From Glaciecola sp. XM2 (GTDB lineage Bacteria; Pseudomonadota; Gammaproteobacteria; Enterobacterales; Alteromonadaceae): a stretch of DNA of 64,000 nucleotides. Positions 56,546 through 64,000 of the stretch are shown here, in pieces (the first letter of the stretch is position 1; each line of letters begins with the position of its first letter). The stretch is taken from contig NZ_JAHEOJ010000020.1 in NCBI RefSeq assembly GCF_018595715.1, positions 62,001-126,000 of the forward strand, given 5' to 3'. The notes under the pieces were generated by a model. The model had not been told where the DNA came from. It saw nothing but the letters and a program-made list of their open reading frames with translations, and did not search any database. The position numbers and the translations under genes are program-made.

Positions 56546-57764
56546 GTTTACAAGCTTACAAAATAGACTAATGCTTGCCTTTACGTGTTTATCATTAATC
56601 ATCTGTATTTCTTTTATACGCTTCTCATCGATATTAATAGAAATCGCAGAAGCTAATGCTTATCAATCTATACTCGCGCAAGAAGAGCAACGCTTAACCA
56701 CAAGCACTAATACTCTATTAACGCCAACAATACTAAATACAGTTTTATACACCAACATGGAAATGGTACCCAATGAAATAATTACCGCCGTTGGCGATGC
56801 GCGTAGTGGAAGTTTTGAAACAAAGGATGAGCAGCAATTCGTCTTCAGAATGTTAATGATTGAGCAAAATCCTCAATTACTACTGATGAACATAAATGCC
56901 TTTTCTGCGAACGAATATCTCAGCCAATATAAATCGTTGTTTCTTTATAGTATTTCTGGAAGTGCTTTTGTTTTATGTTTGTTGAGCTCTTGGTATCTGT
57001 CTAAATGGCTCTCGCGCCCTATTCAACAACTGACTGAAAATGTTGAAGCGAGAGGGAGTACTGCTGACCTTAGATCTGAACAAAATATGGCCGTAACATC
57101 CATGTTTGGTTTAGACAGAACAGATGAAATTGGAAAGCTAGCAAAAGCGCTTGAAGACTCTTATAAAAAGATTCAAATATTATTGCAGCGGGAACGAAAC
57201 TTTACTCGCGATGTTAGTCATGAGTTACGCACGCCCATCACTTTAATTAAAAATACCTTAACACTTAATCATTTAAAGGTGGGTAGCACAGCTGAGCACA
57301 ACTTATTGAAACAATCTGCCAATGAGCTTGAACAGACTATCGAAATACTTTTAGCGTTAGCCAGACAAGAAAACTTGCAGTTCAAAGAATTTAAAGTGCT
57401 ACCGATTGTCGAGAAGACGGTGCTGAAGGTTTACCATTTGTATCCCGACCTTTCTTTTGATGCCAGCATTGCTGTTGATCCTAAAATGCATGTCATAGGA
57501 AATGAGCTATTGTTTGGTTTGCTTTGCCAAAACCTGGTAAATAATGGGCTTTATCATGGAAATGGTAAAGCTATGAGTATCCGTTCTGCTGGCCATAAAC
57601 TCATTTTTGAAAACTCATTGGAAGCTACACAAGACCGCCCCTACTATCAAGGCTTGGGGCACGGTCAGTATCTTGTAAAACGTATCGTTGAAGAAATGGG
57701 TTGGGGCGTTACAATTGAGCAAGAACACTGTATCTACAGAGTTGCTATTACAACAATTCTCTAG
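56538..57764 (+). CDS. Cognate sensor histidine kinase
   Basis: 408 residues with the same layout as the kinase at 50006: TM1 (about 8-28), periplasmic region, TM2 (about 137-157), HAMP, HisKA with DVSHELRTPITLIKNTL (His near 228), N box CQNLVNNGLYH, shortened FENS in place of DxGxG, and GLGHGQYLVKRI. It overlaps the response-regulator gene by 8 bp, so the pair is translationally coupled. The signal is unknown. Confidence 0.92.
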   Translation: MIRFTSLQNRLMLAFTCLSLIICISFIRFSSILIEIAEANAYQSILAQEEQRLTTSTNTLLTPTILNTVLYTNMEMVPNEIITAVGDARSGSFETKDEQQFVFRMLMIEQNPQLLLMNINAFSANEYLSQYKSLFLYSISGSAFVLCLLSSWYLSKWLSRPIQQLTENVEARGSTADLRSEQNMAVTSMFGLDRTDEIGKLAKALEDSYKKIQILLQRERNFTRDVSHELRTPITLIKNTLTLNHLKVGSTAEHNLLKQSANELEQTIEILLALARQENLQFKEFKVLPIVEKTVLKVYHLYPDLSFDASIAVDPKMHVIGNELLFGLLCQNLVNNGLYHGNGKAMSIRSAGHKLIFENSLEATQDRPYYQGLGHGQYLVKRIVEEMGWGVTIEQEHCIYRVAITTIL

Positions 57765-57783
57765 CGCTTTCGCTAGGAGTTTT
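57761..57783 (+). terminator. Hairpin at the end of the kinase gene
   Basis: CTAGCG (57761-57766) and CGCTAG (57771-57776) around CTTT, overlapping the kinase stop codon, followed by GAGTTTT. Probable terminator of the regulator-kinase operon. Confidence 0.5.
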
Positions 57784-57798
57784 CACCTTTGGTTCACC
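57782..57798 (+). promoter_or_regulatory. TTCACC direct repeat 6 (alpha/beta hydrolase)
   Basis: TTCACC-TTTGG-TTCACC, two identical half-sites with 11-bp period, 78 bp before the hydrolase start and directly after the kinase hairpin. Confidence 0.7.
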
Positions 57799-57876
57799 TC
57801 TATAAATTTACACTCCTAATGAGTATCTAATGCCAGCCTTTTGGCTTAATAATCATTTATTCTAATAGGAGCAGTC

Positions 57877-58908
57877 ATGACGGTAGGAAAAACATCAACG
57901 CTGTTGAAAAAAGTTATAAAGAGCAGCATCATTTTTGTCGGCGCCTTACTTTGTTATTTGATAGTCAGTTTTAGCTTAATATTCTGGCCAACTGAGCTTC
58001 CGTTCATCCCAATAAATTATAATGTAAATAAGACAAATCAGAGTGCACCATTGGCTCTTTATGGCGAGCATATGACAATACTCGCTAGAGATGGTGAGTC
58101 CCTTTATTTGCGTAAGATTGGGCGTGACTCTCAGCGCGTTATCGTGTTTTTACATGGTATAGCATCAACACACGAAACATTATTAAATACAGCAAAGCAA
58201 TTGCATGAGGCGACAGGGGCTCAGATACTTTTACCTGACCTAAGGGGGCACGGGTTTTCACAAGGAGAGAATTACGACGTTGCTTATATTGGTCAATATG
58301 AAGATGATTTAGAAGATATACTTTTGCATTTAAAGTCAAAAGCTAGTGCATCCTCAATAGGTGCGTATAGTCGTATAATAATTGGTGGTCACTCAATGGG
58401 TGGCGGTATTACTATGCGTTACGCATTGAAAGATAATAAACCAGAGGTAGATGGATACCTGTTGTTTGCTCCTAATTTTGGTGAAGGCCCTACGCAGCGA
58501 GAGGTAAGTGGAGACGCGGCACAAGATTCGCCAATTTATTTCAATACTCCGAGAATGATTGGTTTATTGATGTTAAACACTATTGGGATTAATCATTTCG
58601 ACTCATTATCTATTATGTATTTTAATTTTGCGCCACACATGATGGCTTATAGCTATTCCTCAATCATGTCTGCTCAACCTATTAGGCCGCAAACCACAGA
58701 TCAAGCATTGCTCAATATAACTCAGCCATTAATAGCGATAATAGGGCAAGAAGATGAAGTGTTTTTAGCTAGCGCGTACCCAAGTTTTGTCAGTGAAAAT
58801 AGCGTCTTAGGCTCTACCGAGTTAATTGAAGATGCTGACCATATGGGCATACTGTCTAATCCTAAAGCTATTGAGAAAGCGTCTGCTTGGATAAGAGAAC
58901 ACTTTTAG
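57877..58908 (+). CDS. Membrane-anchored alpha/beta hydrolase
   Basis: 343 residues: N-terminal transmembrane helix (about 15-38) then an alpha/beta hydrolase fold with oxyanion region FLHGIASTHE, DLRGHGFSQG, nucleophile elbow GGHSMGGGITMRY (Ser near 173), a late Asp (GQEDEVF) and the catalytic His in DADHMGIL. Related to serine lipases, esterases and monoglyceride-lipase-like proteins; the substrate is unknown. The active domain is probably periplasmic if the helix is an uncleaved anchor. Confidence 0.83.
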   Translation: MTVGKTSTLLKKVIKSSIIFVGALLCYLIVSFSLIFWPTELPFIPINYNVNKTNQSAPLALYGEHMTILARDGESLYLRKIGRDSQRVIVFLHGIASTHETLLNTAKQLHEATGAQILLPDLRGHGFSQGENYDVAYIGQYEDDLEDILLHLKSKASASSIGAYSRIIIGGHSMGGGITMRYALKDNKPEVDGYLLFAPNFGEGPTQREVSGDAAQDSPIYFNTPRMIGLLMLNTIGINHFDSLSIMYFNFAPHMMAYSYSSIMSAQPIRPQTTDQALLNITQPLIAIIGQEDEVFLASAYPSFVSENSVLGSTELIEDADHMGILSNPKAIEKASAWIREHF

Positions 58909-58912
58909 AAAA

Positions 58913-59584
58913 TTAAAAATTGCTGGTACTATGTTGTTGCAATGTACGTTTCTCACGCAGCAACATAAAACCTACAAATATGAACCAAATTATTTGCAGT
59001 AAACCAAATACTGCACCCATTTCTTTAAGGCTTGGAATGAGAGTTGAGAAACCGAAAAAACTTATAAAGTAGCCAAAGATAACAAGCTTTTTACTTAGTC
59101 TTCTTTCTTTAAGTAAACAAGTATTAATTAATACGACCCAGATTGCGCCAACCCATTCAAAGCCTTCTCCTAAGCCCATTTGAATTGCATATATATCACG
59201 CCATAAATCGACCACAGCGGTTTCTAGCTTTATATTTTCACTAAATAGAAATTCAATAGAGAGAATCGCGATAAAGCCGCTGGCGAAGATATAACATGAC
59301 CAAAGGTAACTCATTAGCATGGTAATTTGTTGAAGCACGGTGTGCTCTCGCGTTTGATTTTCTAATAAAGAAACGCTCAGTACTAAAACGCTTATCCCAA
59401 AAACAACATAAACTAAAAAGTACCAAACCTGCATTAAACCACTAAAGTTTGTAAGCGTACGCAAACGTTGGTCGGGACCATCATTAAAATCGGGCGCAAT
59501 GATAAAGATGAGGCACAGGCCAAGAATAAAGCTTGTCGCGCAAATAAAAGAAGCGAAAACGCCATAAAGCTGTTTATTTCTCAT
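58913..59584 (-). CDS. Six-helix membrane protein, possibly DUF4386-like
   Basis: 223 residues with about six predicted helices and no clear active-site motif. The pattern (GLMQVWYFLVYVVFGISVLVLSVSL...ASGFIAILSIEF) is reminiscent of DUF4386-type proteins, but I cannot confirm this. It converges on the alpha/beta hydrolase gene with 4 bp between stops. It lacks the TTCACC repeat in its upstream sequence. Confidence 0.55.
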   Translation of the reverse strand: MRNKQLYGVFASFICATSFILGLCLIFIIAPDFNDGPDQRLRTLTNFSGLMQVWYFLVYVVFGISVLVLSVSLLENQTREHTVLQQITMLMSYLWSCYIFASGFIAILSIEFLFSENIKLETAVVDLWRDIYAIQMGLGEGFEWVGAIWVVLINTCLLKERRLSKKLVIFGYFISFFGFSTLIPSLKEMGAVFGLLQIIWFIFVGFMLLREKRTLQQHSTSNF

Positions 59585-59680
59585 TTTTCTTTTGCCAACA
59601 ATTAAACCCCACCAGTTGATGAGGTTGTTTTACAACGATGCAACACTAGCAAAACATTGTTAGCTACAAGGATGTTTTTA

Positions 59681-60115
59681 TCAAATCTTTTTATAGCTGC
59701 TTAGTTGCTGTTCACTGAGGCATGCAACTTGTTTCAGCTGATAGCTCGGTACAAACCAATTTAAGCCAACAATATTATCTGGATTTACTTGGAGCATCAT
59801 ACAAAGTGGAGATTCGCTTTTTAGCATGACAGTCAGTTCGTTCGCAAGATCAGCATGTGCTCTTACTGTAAACTCACGCATACCGACAGGTACTTTAAGC
59901 ACGGTATATTCACTTTTTGCTAGCTTAGCAAAGTACTTTCCATCCCATCCAACATACGCATCAGTAAGACTGCCTTGAAGTTCACCGCTTCGATAGATAG
60001 TTACGTCAACTGATTCAACTTTTGGGTTATGTGTGGTGGGCTGAATTGTTGCGCAACTCGCAAGCATAGAAACAGCAATGGCGGAATATATAAGTGATTT
60101 AAGCATGTTGTGCAT
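59681..60115 (-). CDS. Small lipoprotein (DUF2846-like)
   Basis: 144 residues: signal peptide with lipobox near MLASC then a beta-rich domain (VDVTIYRSGELQGSLTDAYVGWDGKYFAKL...YTVLKVPVGMREFTV) resembling the DUF2846 fold; function unknown. A second ATG lies at 60106. It is divergent from the NAD(P)-binding gene; each side of the shared intergenic region has its own TTCACC repeat. Confidence 0.65.
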   Translation of the reverse strand: MHNMLKSLIYSAIAVSMLASCATIQPTTHNPKVESVDVTIYRSGELQGSLTDAYVGWDGKYFAKLAKSEYTVLKVPVGMREFTVRAHADLANELTVMLKSESPLCMMLQVNPDNIVGLNWFVPSYQLKQVACLSEQQLSSYKKI

Positions 60116-60171
60116 GATTAATTTCTCTTTTCTCTTATAGGGGAAGTTGCCTGTTATTCTAGTGCCTGCAA

Positions 60172-60188
60172 GGTAAACCCATGGTGAA
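60172..60188 (-). promoter_or_regulatory. TTCACC direct repeat 7 (lipoprotein)
   Basis: Minus strand: TTCACC-ATGGG-TTTACC, 11-bp period, 56 bp before the lipoprotein start. Confidence 0.7.
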
Positions 60189-60237
60189 ATACTGCGAACT
60201 ATTCATTTGCCATGTTTTTGTAACAAATGTTTCTATT

Positions 60238-60254
60238 TTCACCCTCAATTTACC
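60238..60254 (+). promoter_or_regulatory. TTCACC direct repeat 8 (NAD(P)-binding protein operon)
   Basis: TTCACC-CTCAA-TTTACC, 11-bp period, 44 bp before ATG 60299; a TATATT hexamer lies 19 bp downstream. Confidence 0.7.
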
Positions 60255-60298
60255 CTCTCCAATGAATACTACTTATATTCCTAACAAAGGAGAGGCAG

Positions 60299-61177
60299 AT
60301 GAAAAAAGTCGCTATTTTTGGTGCTAGTGGATATTTAGGAAAAAACCTAGTCAGAGCAATGACTCAAAGAGGGGTGCCTGTCGTCGCGTTCGTTCGCGAT
60401 AAAGAAAGCTTTGAACAACAATTCGACAGTGTTGAGACACGAAAGGTTTGCTTCGATAGCTGCAAACCTTCTAACATTGAGTTAACCGATTGTTATGCTG
60501 TTATTTCTGCTTTAGGGATTACAAAACAAAGAGATGGTTTGTCTTACGAAGACGTCGACTATAAGGTCAATGCCCTCATATTGCATGAAGCTGAAAAGTT
60601 TGGTGTTCAAAAGTTTATGTACGTCTCTGTATTCAAAGGTGAGACTTTTAAGGATGTTTCTCTGTGTAAGGCAAAAGAGCATTTTGTAACTGAACTAACG
60701 CGGTCCACGATCCCATCTTTAGTAATTCGTCCAACAGGGTTTTACTCAGACATGCTTGATTTTTTAAAGATGGCTCAAAACGGTAAGGTACATCTTTTTG
60801 GAGGCGGCAAGCAAAAACTTAATCCTATCTCAGGGAATGATCTGTCAATCGAGATGCTTAGACTGTTAAAAAATGATTCGCTTTTTGAATTAAAACAGTC
60901 AATCAATATAGGCGGACCTAGAACACTATCCCATTTTGAAATCGCTAACTTGGCTTTTTTAGCACTAGATAAACCGACTGTTGTGAAAATTCATCCCGAT
61001 TGGTTAAGAAAAATGATTCTTTTATTAGGAAGAGTTTTTATCCCTCAAAATATTTTCGGACCATATGAATTCTTCTTTACTGCAATGGGCGAAGATATGA
61101 ATACAAATGAGTATGGCATTGAAAGCCTCTACACGTTTTTTAGAAATCACGCTCAAACATTGAGTAAACAAAATTAA
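60299..61177 (+). CDS. NAD(P)-binding atypical SDR protein (NmrA/epimerase-like)
   Basis: 292 residues starting KKVAIFGASGYLGKNLVRAM, the GxxGxxG Rossmann motif. It is an extended or atypical SDR: AVISALGITK takes the place of a normal active-site loop, and the YxxxK pair is not evident. RPTGFYSDMLDFL is the usual core. AAAGGAGAGG gives a strong start. It is followed after 64 bp by a serine hydrolase and then an S41 peptidase, likely one operon. Confidence 0.8.
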   Translation: MKKVAIFGASGYLGKNLVRAMTQRGVPVVAFVRDKESFEQQFDSVETRKVCFDSCKPSNIELTDCYAVISALGITKQRDGLSYEDVDYKVNALILHEAEKFGVQKFMYVSVFKGETFKDVSLCKAKEHFVTELTRSTIPSLVIRPTGFYSDMLDFLKMAQNGKVHLFGGGKQKLNPISGNDLSIEMLRLLKNDSLFELKQSINIGGPRTLSHFEIANLAFLALDKPTVVKIHPDWLRKMILLLGRVFIPQNIFGPYEFFFTAMGEDMNTNEYGIESLYTFFRNHAQTLSKQN

Positions 61178-61241
61178 CGTGAGCCTTACTGTTAAGCATA
61201 AATTTAAAATTTCCCCGCGGCTATAAATCGAGAACTGTGTG

Positions 61242-62402
61242 ATGAAAATAACAAGCAAGACTATTTTTTTGGGAGTATTGATAACTATTAATGCTCATGC
61301 AAATGATTTGAATGTAGCTCAAGCAGAAATTAAGACACTGTTCGATAATATTTTATTAAAAGATAATATTTATAACGGCTCAATGGCTATTTTCTCGCCT
61401 TCAAAAAATATTGATTGGCGTTTTGTTGGAGGTCAATTTCGTACAAATGAAAAAGTTTTGCTTACCAATCCATTTCACACAGCAAGTATTGGAAAAACGT
61501 TCACCGCCACAGCTGTTTTAATGCTATACGAGCAAGGTTACTTAAAACTTAACGACAGAATTGCCAAGTACTTGCCCAAAGAGATTGTGAGTGGTTTACA
61601 TCAATTTGAAGGTAAAAATTACGCTAATGCAATAACCATAAAGCAATTACTGCAACACACTTCAGGTCTGCCGAATTATTTTGAGGATGAAACGACCGAC
61701 GGTTTTTTAAATGGAATGTCCCTATTGTTTAAGGAAACAGAAAGAGTCTGGTCACCAGAAGAATTAGTGAATATCTCAAAGATGAGTATGAAGCCACACT
61801 TTATACCTGGAACAAACTATCGATACAGTGATACTGGCTATATCCTGCTGGGGTTAATAGTGGAACACCTTAGCGGACAGCATTTACATGACTTTTTTGA
61901 ACAACATATTTTTGCCCCACTGGATATGAAAAATACGCACATGCATTTGCGGGCTCGGCCTGATGTAGCTACTGGAAAAATGACTGAGCTTTACGCTGGT
62001 AGTATAGAAATCTCGACATTTAAGAGTTTAAGTTTAGATTGGGCCGGAGGGGGCATTGCCTCAACCGCGGATGATCTCAACAAATTTCAAATTGCACTTC
62101 ACAGTCATCAACTTCTGTCACCTGAAACTTTAACAAAGATGCAACAGTGGGTGAGTGAGAGTAACGGGGTCTATTATGGACTTGGCTTAAGGAAAATAAG
62201 CATTGAAGAACGACTTTCTTCTATCAGCGACTTAAATCTTTTGGGTCATACAGGCAGTACATCTTCGTTTATGTTTTTTTGTCCTGAGTTGGATGTTTAT
62301 TTATCAGGTTCATTCAACCAAATCGACCAGGTAGTTTTGTCTATTAAAGCCCCGGTAGATATTTTAGCTCACATACAAAGGCAGATGAAAAGTGAAGAAT
62401 AA
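61242..62402 (+). CDS. Serine hydrolase, beta-lactamase/penicillin-binding fold
   Basis: 386 residues with a cleavable signal peptide (about 1-20, ending INAHAND). The S12 motifs are SxxK in TASIGKTFTATAV near residue 82, YSD in NYRYSDTGYILLGL near 196 and HTGS near 336; the Asn of YxN is replaced by Asp. Paralogous to the enzyme at 48620. ATG 61242 is chosen over GTG 61239; the ribosome-binding site is weak, so translation may depend on the upstream gene. Confidence 0.85.
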   Translation: MKITSKTIFLGVLITINAHANDLNVAQAEIKTLFDNILLKDNIYNGSMAIFSPSKNIDWRFVGGQFRTNEKVLLTNPFHTASIGKTFTATAVLMLYEQGYLKLNDRIAKYLPKEIVSGLHQFEGKNYANAITIKQLLQHTSGLPNYFEDETTDGFLNGMSLLFKETERVWSPEELVNISKMSMKPHFIPGTNYRYSDTGYILLGLIVEHLSGQHLHDFFEQHIFAPLDMKNTHMHLRARPDVATGKMTELYAGSIEISTFKSLSLDWAGGGIASTADDLNKFQIALHSHQLLSPETLTKMQQWVSESNGVYYGLGLRKISIEERLSSISDLNLLGHTGSTSSFMFFCPELDVYLSGSFNQIDQVVLSIKAPVDILAHIQRQMKSEE

Positions 62403-63621
62403 ACTCATTATCTTTTTAATTTTGATTAGCAACGTCGCATTTGCACAAGAATCACGAACGCAGCAATGGCAATCAGATTTAACGCTTTATTATCAATCGT
62501 TAGAGAAAAATCACATTGATTTATTTCATCAGATTGACAGAACTAATTTCGAAAAAGAGCTCGATACCATCCGGAATTCTGTCGACCAATTATCTGATTG
62601 GGGAATTACTTTGGGGCTAATGCGCCTCACTCGAAAAATTGGCGATGGCCATACGGCAGTCTCTTTCGCGAATTGGGAGACAAATTCATATCCAATAACG
62701 GTTAAGAAAATAAGTAATGAGTGGCGAGTCATTAAAGTGGCGTCCGGCCACAGTGATATTTTGGGCGCCATGCTAGAAAGTATTGATGGGACAAAGATCG
62801 CTGACATTGAGAGAAAACTTGCTAAAGTAGTGCAATATGTTGAAAACCCTCATTCTGAAATTACTCGTATCGCAAACTACATGCCTATAGGGGAACTACT
62901 TTATGAGTTAAAAATTACCAAATCGCCTCGCAAAGCCGTATTTAGGCTTTTGACTGGTGAGGGGGAATTGACAGAGGTTCATTTAAATACTGTGCCCAAT
63001 ACTCAGTTGGCACAGCTCGAATATAAACAGTTGGATGTTTCAACTAGTGCGGTCGTTATGCCTAAAGATTTTGATTTTGAATACTTATGGTATACGACAG
63101 TAAGTAAAAAGAAAGCAACTTACATCCGGTTTGACAGCTACCCTAAATTTGAAGAAATGTTGCCCTTTGTTGAAAAATTACTTGTATTCATGGAGCAGAA
63201 TCAGAGTCAACAAATCGTCATTGATTTGAGAAATAATGGAGGTGGAGACCTCTATGTGGGCCTAGTCTTAGCAAACGCGCTTAACCTTATTGATAACGTC
63301 GATTGGGCTAACGGAGTATACGTGCTAACTGGCGCGACAACATTCTCAGCTGCTACAAGCAACGCAGCATTATTTCGCCAGTTACTTAACGCAAAGATAA
63401 TAGGTATGCCAACCGGTTCAAATCCAACTGGATATCAAGATATGGGCTATCTTATTTTGCCCAGCTCAAAGCTTCGTATTACCTATTCAAAACGAATGTT
63501 CCGTATGCAAGAAACAGCAACAGTTGGAGTCGTGCCGGATATACATATAGAACAAAATTGGGATGACTATTCAAAAGGGGTAGACAATGTGCTTGAGGAT
63601 GTTGTCGACATGCTTTACTAG
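62392..63621 (+). CDS. S41-family peptidase
   Basis: 409 residues starting GTG 62392, overlapping the preceding stop by 11 bp. A signal peptide (KNKLIIFLILISNVAFAQ) is followed by an N-domain and an S41 core: VIDLRNNGGGDLYVGL and nucleophile Ser in ATTFSAATSN (near 318). Where the paralogue at 54632 has GKTSKGG, this one has GMPTGSNPTG, so the usual Lys is not visible. Either it is a divergent subtype using another base or it is a binding protein. Coupled to the serine hydrolase. Confidence 0.85.
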   Translation: MKNKLIIFLILISNVAFAQESRTQQWQSDLTLYYQSLEKNHIDLFHQIDRTNFEKELDTIRNSVDQLSDWGITLGLMRLTRKIGDGHTAVSFANWETNSYPITVKKISNEWRVIKVASGHSDILGAMLESIDGTKIADIERKLAKVVQYVENPHSEITRIANYMPIGELLYELKITKSPRKAVFRLLTGEGELTEVHLNTVPNTQLAQLEYKQLDVSTSAVVMPKDFDFEYLWYTTVSKKKATYIRFDSYPKFEEMLPFVEKLLVFMEQNQSQQIVIDLRNNGGGDLYVGLVLANALNLIDNVDWANGVYVLTGATTFSAATSNAALFRQLLNAKIIGMPTGSNPTGYQDMGYLILPSSKLRITYSKRMFRMQETATVGVVPDIHIEQNWDDYSKGVDNVLEDVVDMLY

Positions 63622-63698
63622 TTTGATTGTTAACAGTATTGATATAGAAAATGTAGATAAACTTTTGAGTTTATAATGAATGATTAAGGAGAAAGAAA

Positions 63699-64000
63699 AT
63701 GTCGACAAATACGGGGAGTTGCCTGTGCGGCAAAGTAGAGTTTTGTGTCCATGGTGAGTTTTTATATGCAGGTTACTGCCATTGTAAGATGTGTAGAAAA
63801 TCTTCAGGTGGCGCGGGCACAGTTGTTGGTGGCATCCAAAGCGAAAAAATGTCTATCTCCAAGGGAGACGAACACATAAAACGATTTCATCGTAGCAAAG
63901 GAACGACTTCTTGTTTTTGTAGCCACTGTGGCTCTATGCTTTATGGTGAGAAACCGTCCATGGGAATGGTGCACATTAGATTTGGTGCACTCAATAAAAG
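63699..64000 (+). CDS. GFA-family (glutathione-dependent formaldehyde-activating/CENP-V) protein, partial
   Basis: The first 100 residues are in the window; the gene runs off the right edge. Zinc-ligand Cys residues are seen in GSCLCGKVEF, YCHCKMCRKSSGG and SCFCSHCGSMLYG, the classical GFA pattern. AAGGAGAAAG precedes the ATG. Specific function unknown; most GFA proteins are not formaldehyde enzymes. Confidence 0.85.
   Translation, partial: MSTNTGSCLCGKVEFCVHGEFLYAGYCHCKMCRKSSGGAGTVVGGIQSEKMSISKGDEHIKRFHRSKGTTSCFCSHCGSMLYGEKPSMGMVHIRFGALNK

Overview
The window is a chromosomal segment of a marine-type gammaproteobacterium, most likely of the Alteromonadales (Alteromonas/Glaciecola-like). This is inferred from gene content and order: ftsB-ispD-ispF-truD-surE-pcm-nlpD-rpoS, rplU-rpmA-obgE divergent from ispB, priA-SPOR protein-hslV-hslU, a large TonB-dependent receptor next to a TPR-sulfotransferase, and a BCCT osmolyte carrier with a CosR/EctR-like MarR regulator. 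No rRNA, tRNA or CRISPR array was seen.

From 1 to about 45.8 kb the DNA is dense core genome. In order: TPR-sulfotransferase and TonB receptor (minus); BCCT carrier and MarR regulator; ispB; rplU-rpmA-obgE; pnuC-nadR (NAD salvage from nicotinamide riboside); an RND efflux pair; elaA-like acetyltransferase and folA; the rpoS-to-ftsB cluster read on the minus strand; a PutA proline oxidase; SH3-domain, CYTH/CHAD and rhomboid proteins; ahpC-ahpF; malic enzyme; elbB; rpmE; a DHH phosphoesterase; priA, an FtsN-like SPOR protein and hslVU; then small membrane proteins, a PagL-type lipid A deacylase and a DMT exporter.

From 45.9 to 48.6 kb the DNA becomes gene-poor and accessory. It holds an 86-residue Gly/Ala-rich peptide with a textbook double-glycine leader (MTELSLEEQIQVSGG), which I read as a class II, colicin-V-like microcin precursor. 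It has a recognisable promoter and is followed by two very small membrane proteins that could be immunity proteins. After these come decayed transposon pieces: an ISNCY/IS1202-like transposase start with an internal stop, preceded by three copies of an end-type repeat, and an IS256-type N-terminal fragment.

From 48.6 to 63.6 kb lies a compact envelope-hydrolase island: two serine beta-lactamase-fold hydrolases, two S41 peptidases, a two-lobed aspartic peptidase with a PDZ domain, a DJ-1/PfpI protein, an alpha/beta hydrolase, an outer-membrane barrel, a lipoprotein, an NAD(P)-binding protein, one OmpR-family response regulator and two paralogous histidine kinases. Upstream of eight genes here I find the same direct repeat, TTCACC-N5-TTYACY with an exact 11-bp period, always oriented toward the gene it precedes, including the response-regulator gene. 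This looks like the binding site of the island's own response regulator and would make the island one autoregulated regulon. A GFA-family gene runs off the right edge.
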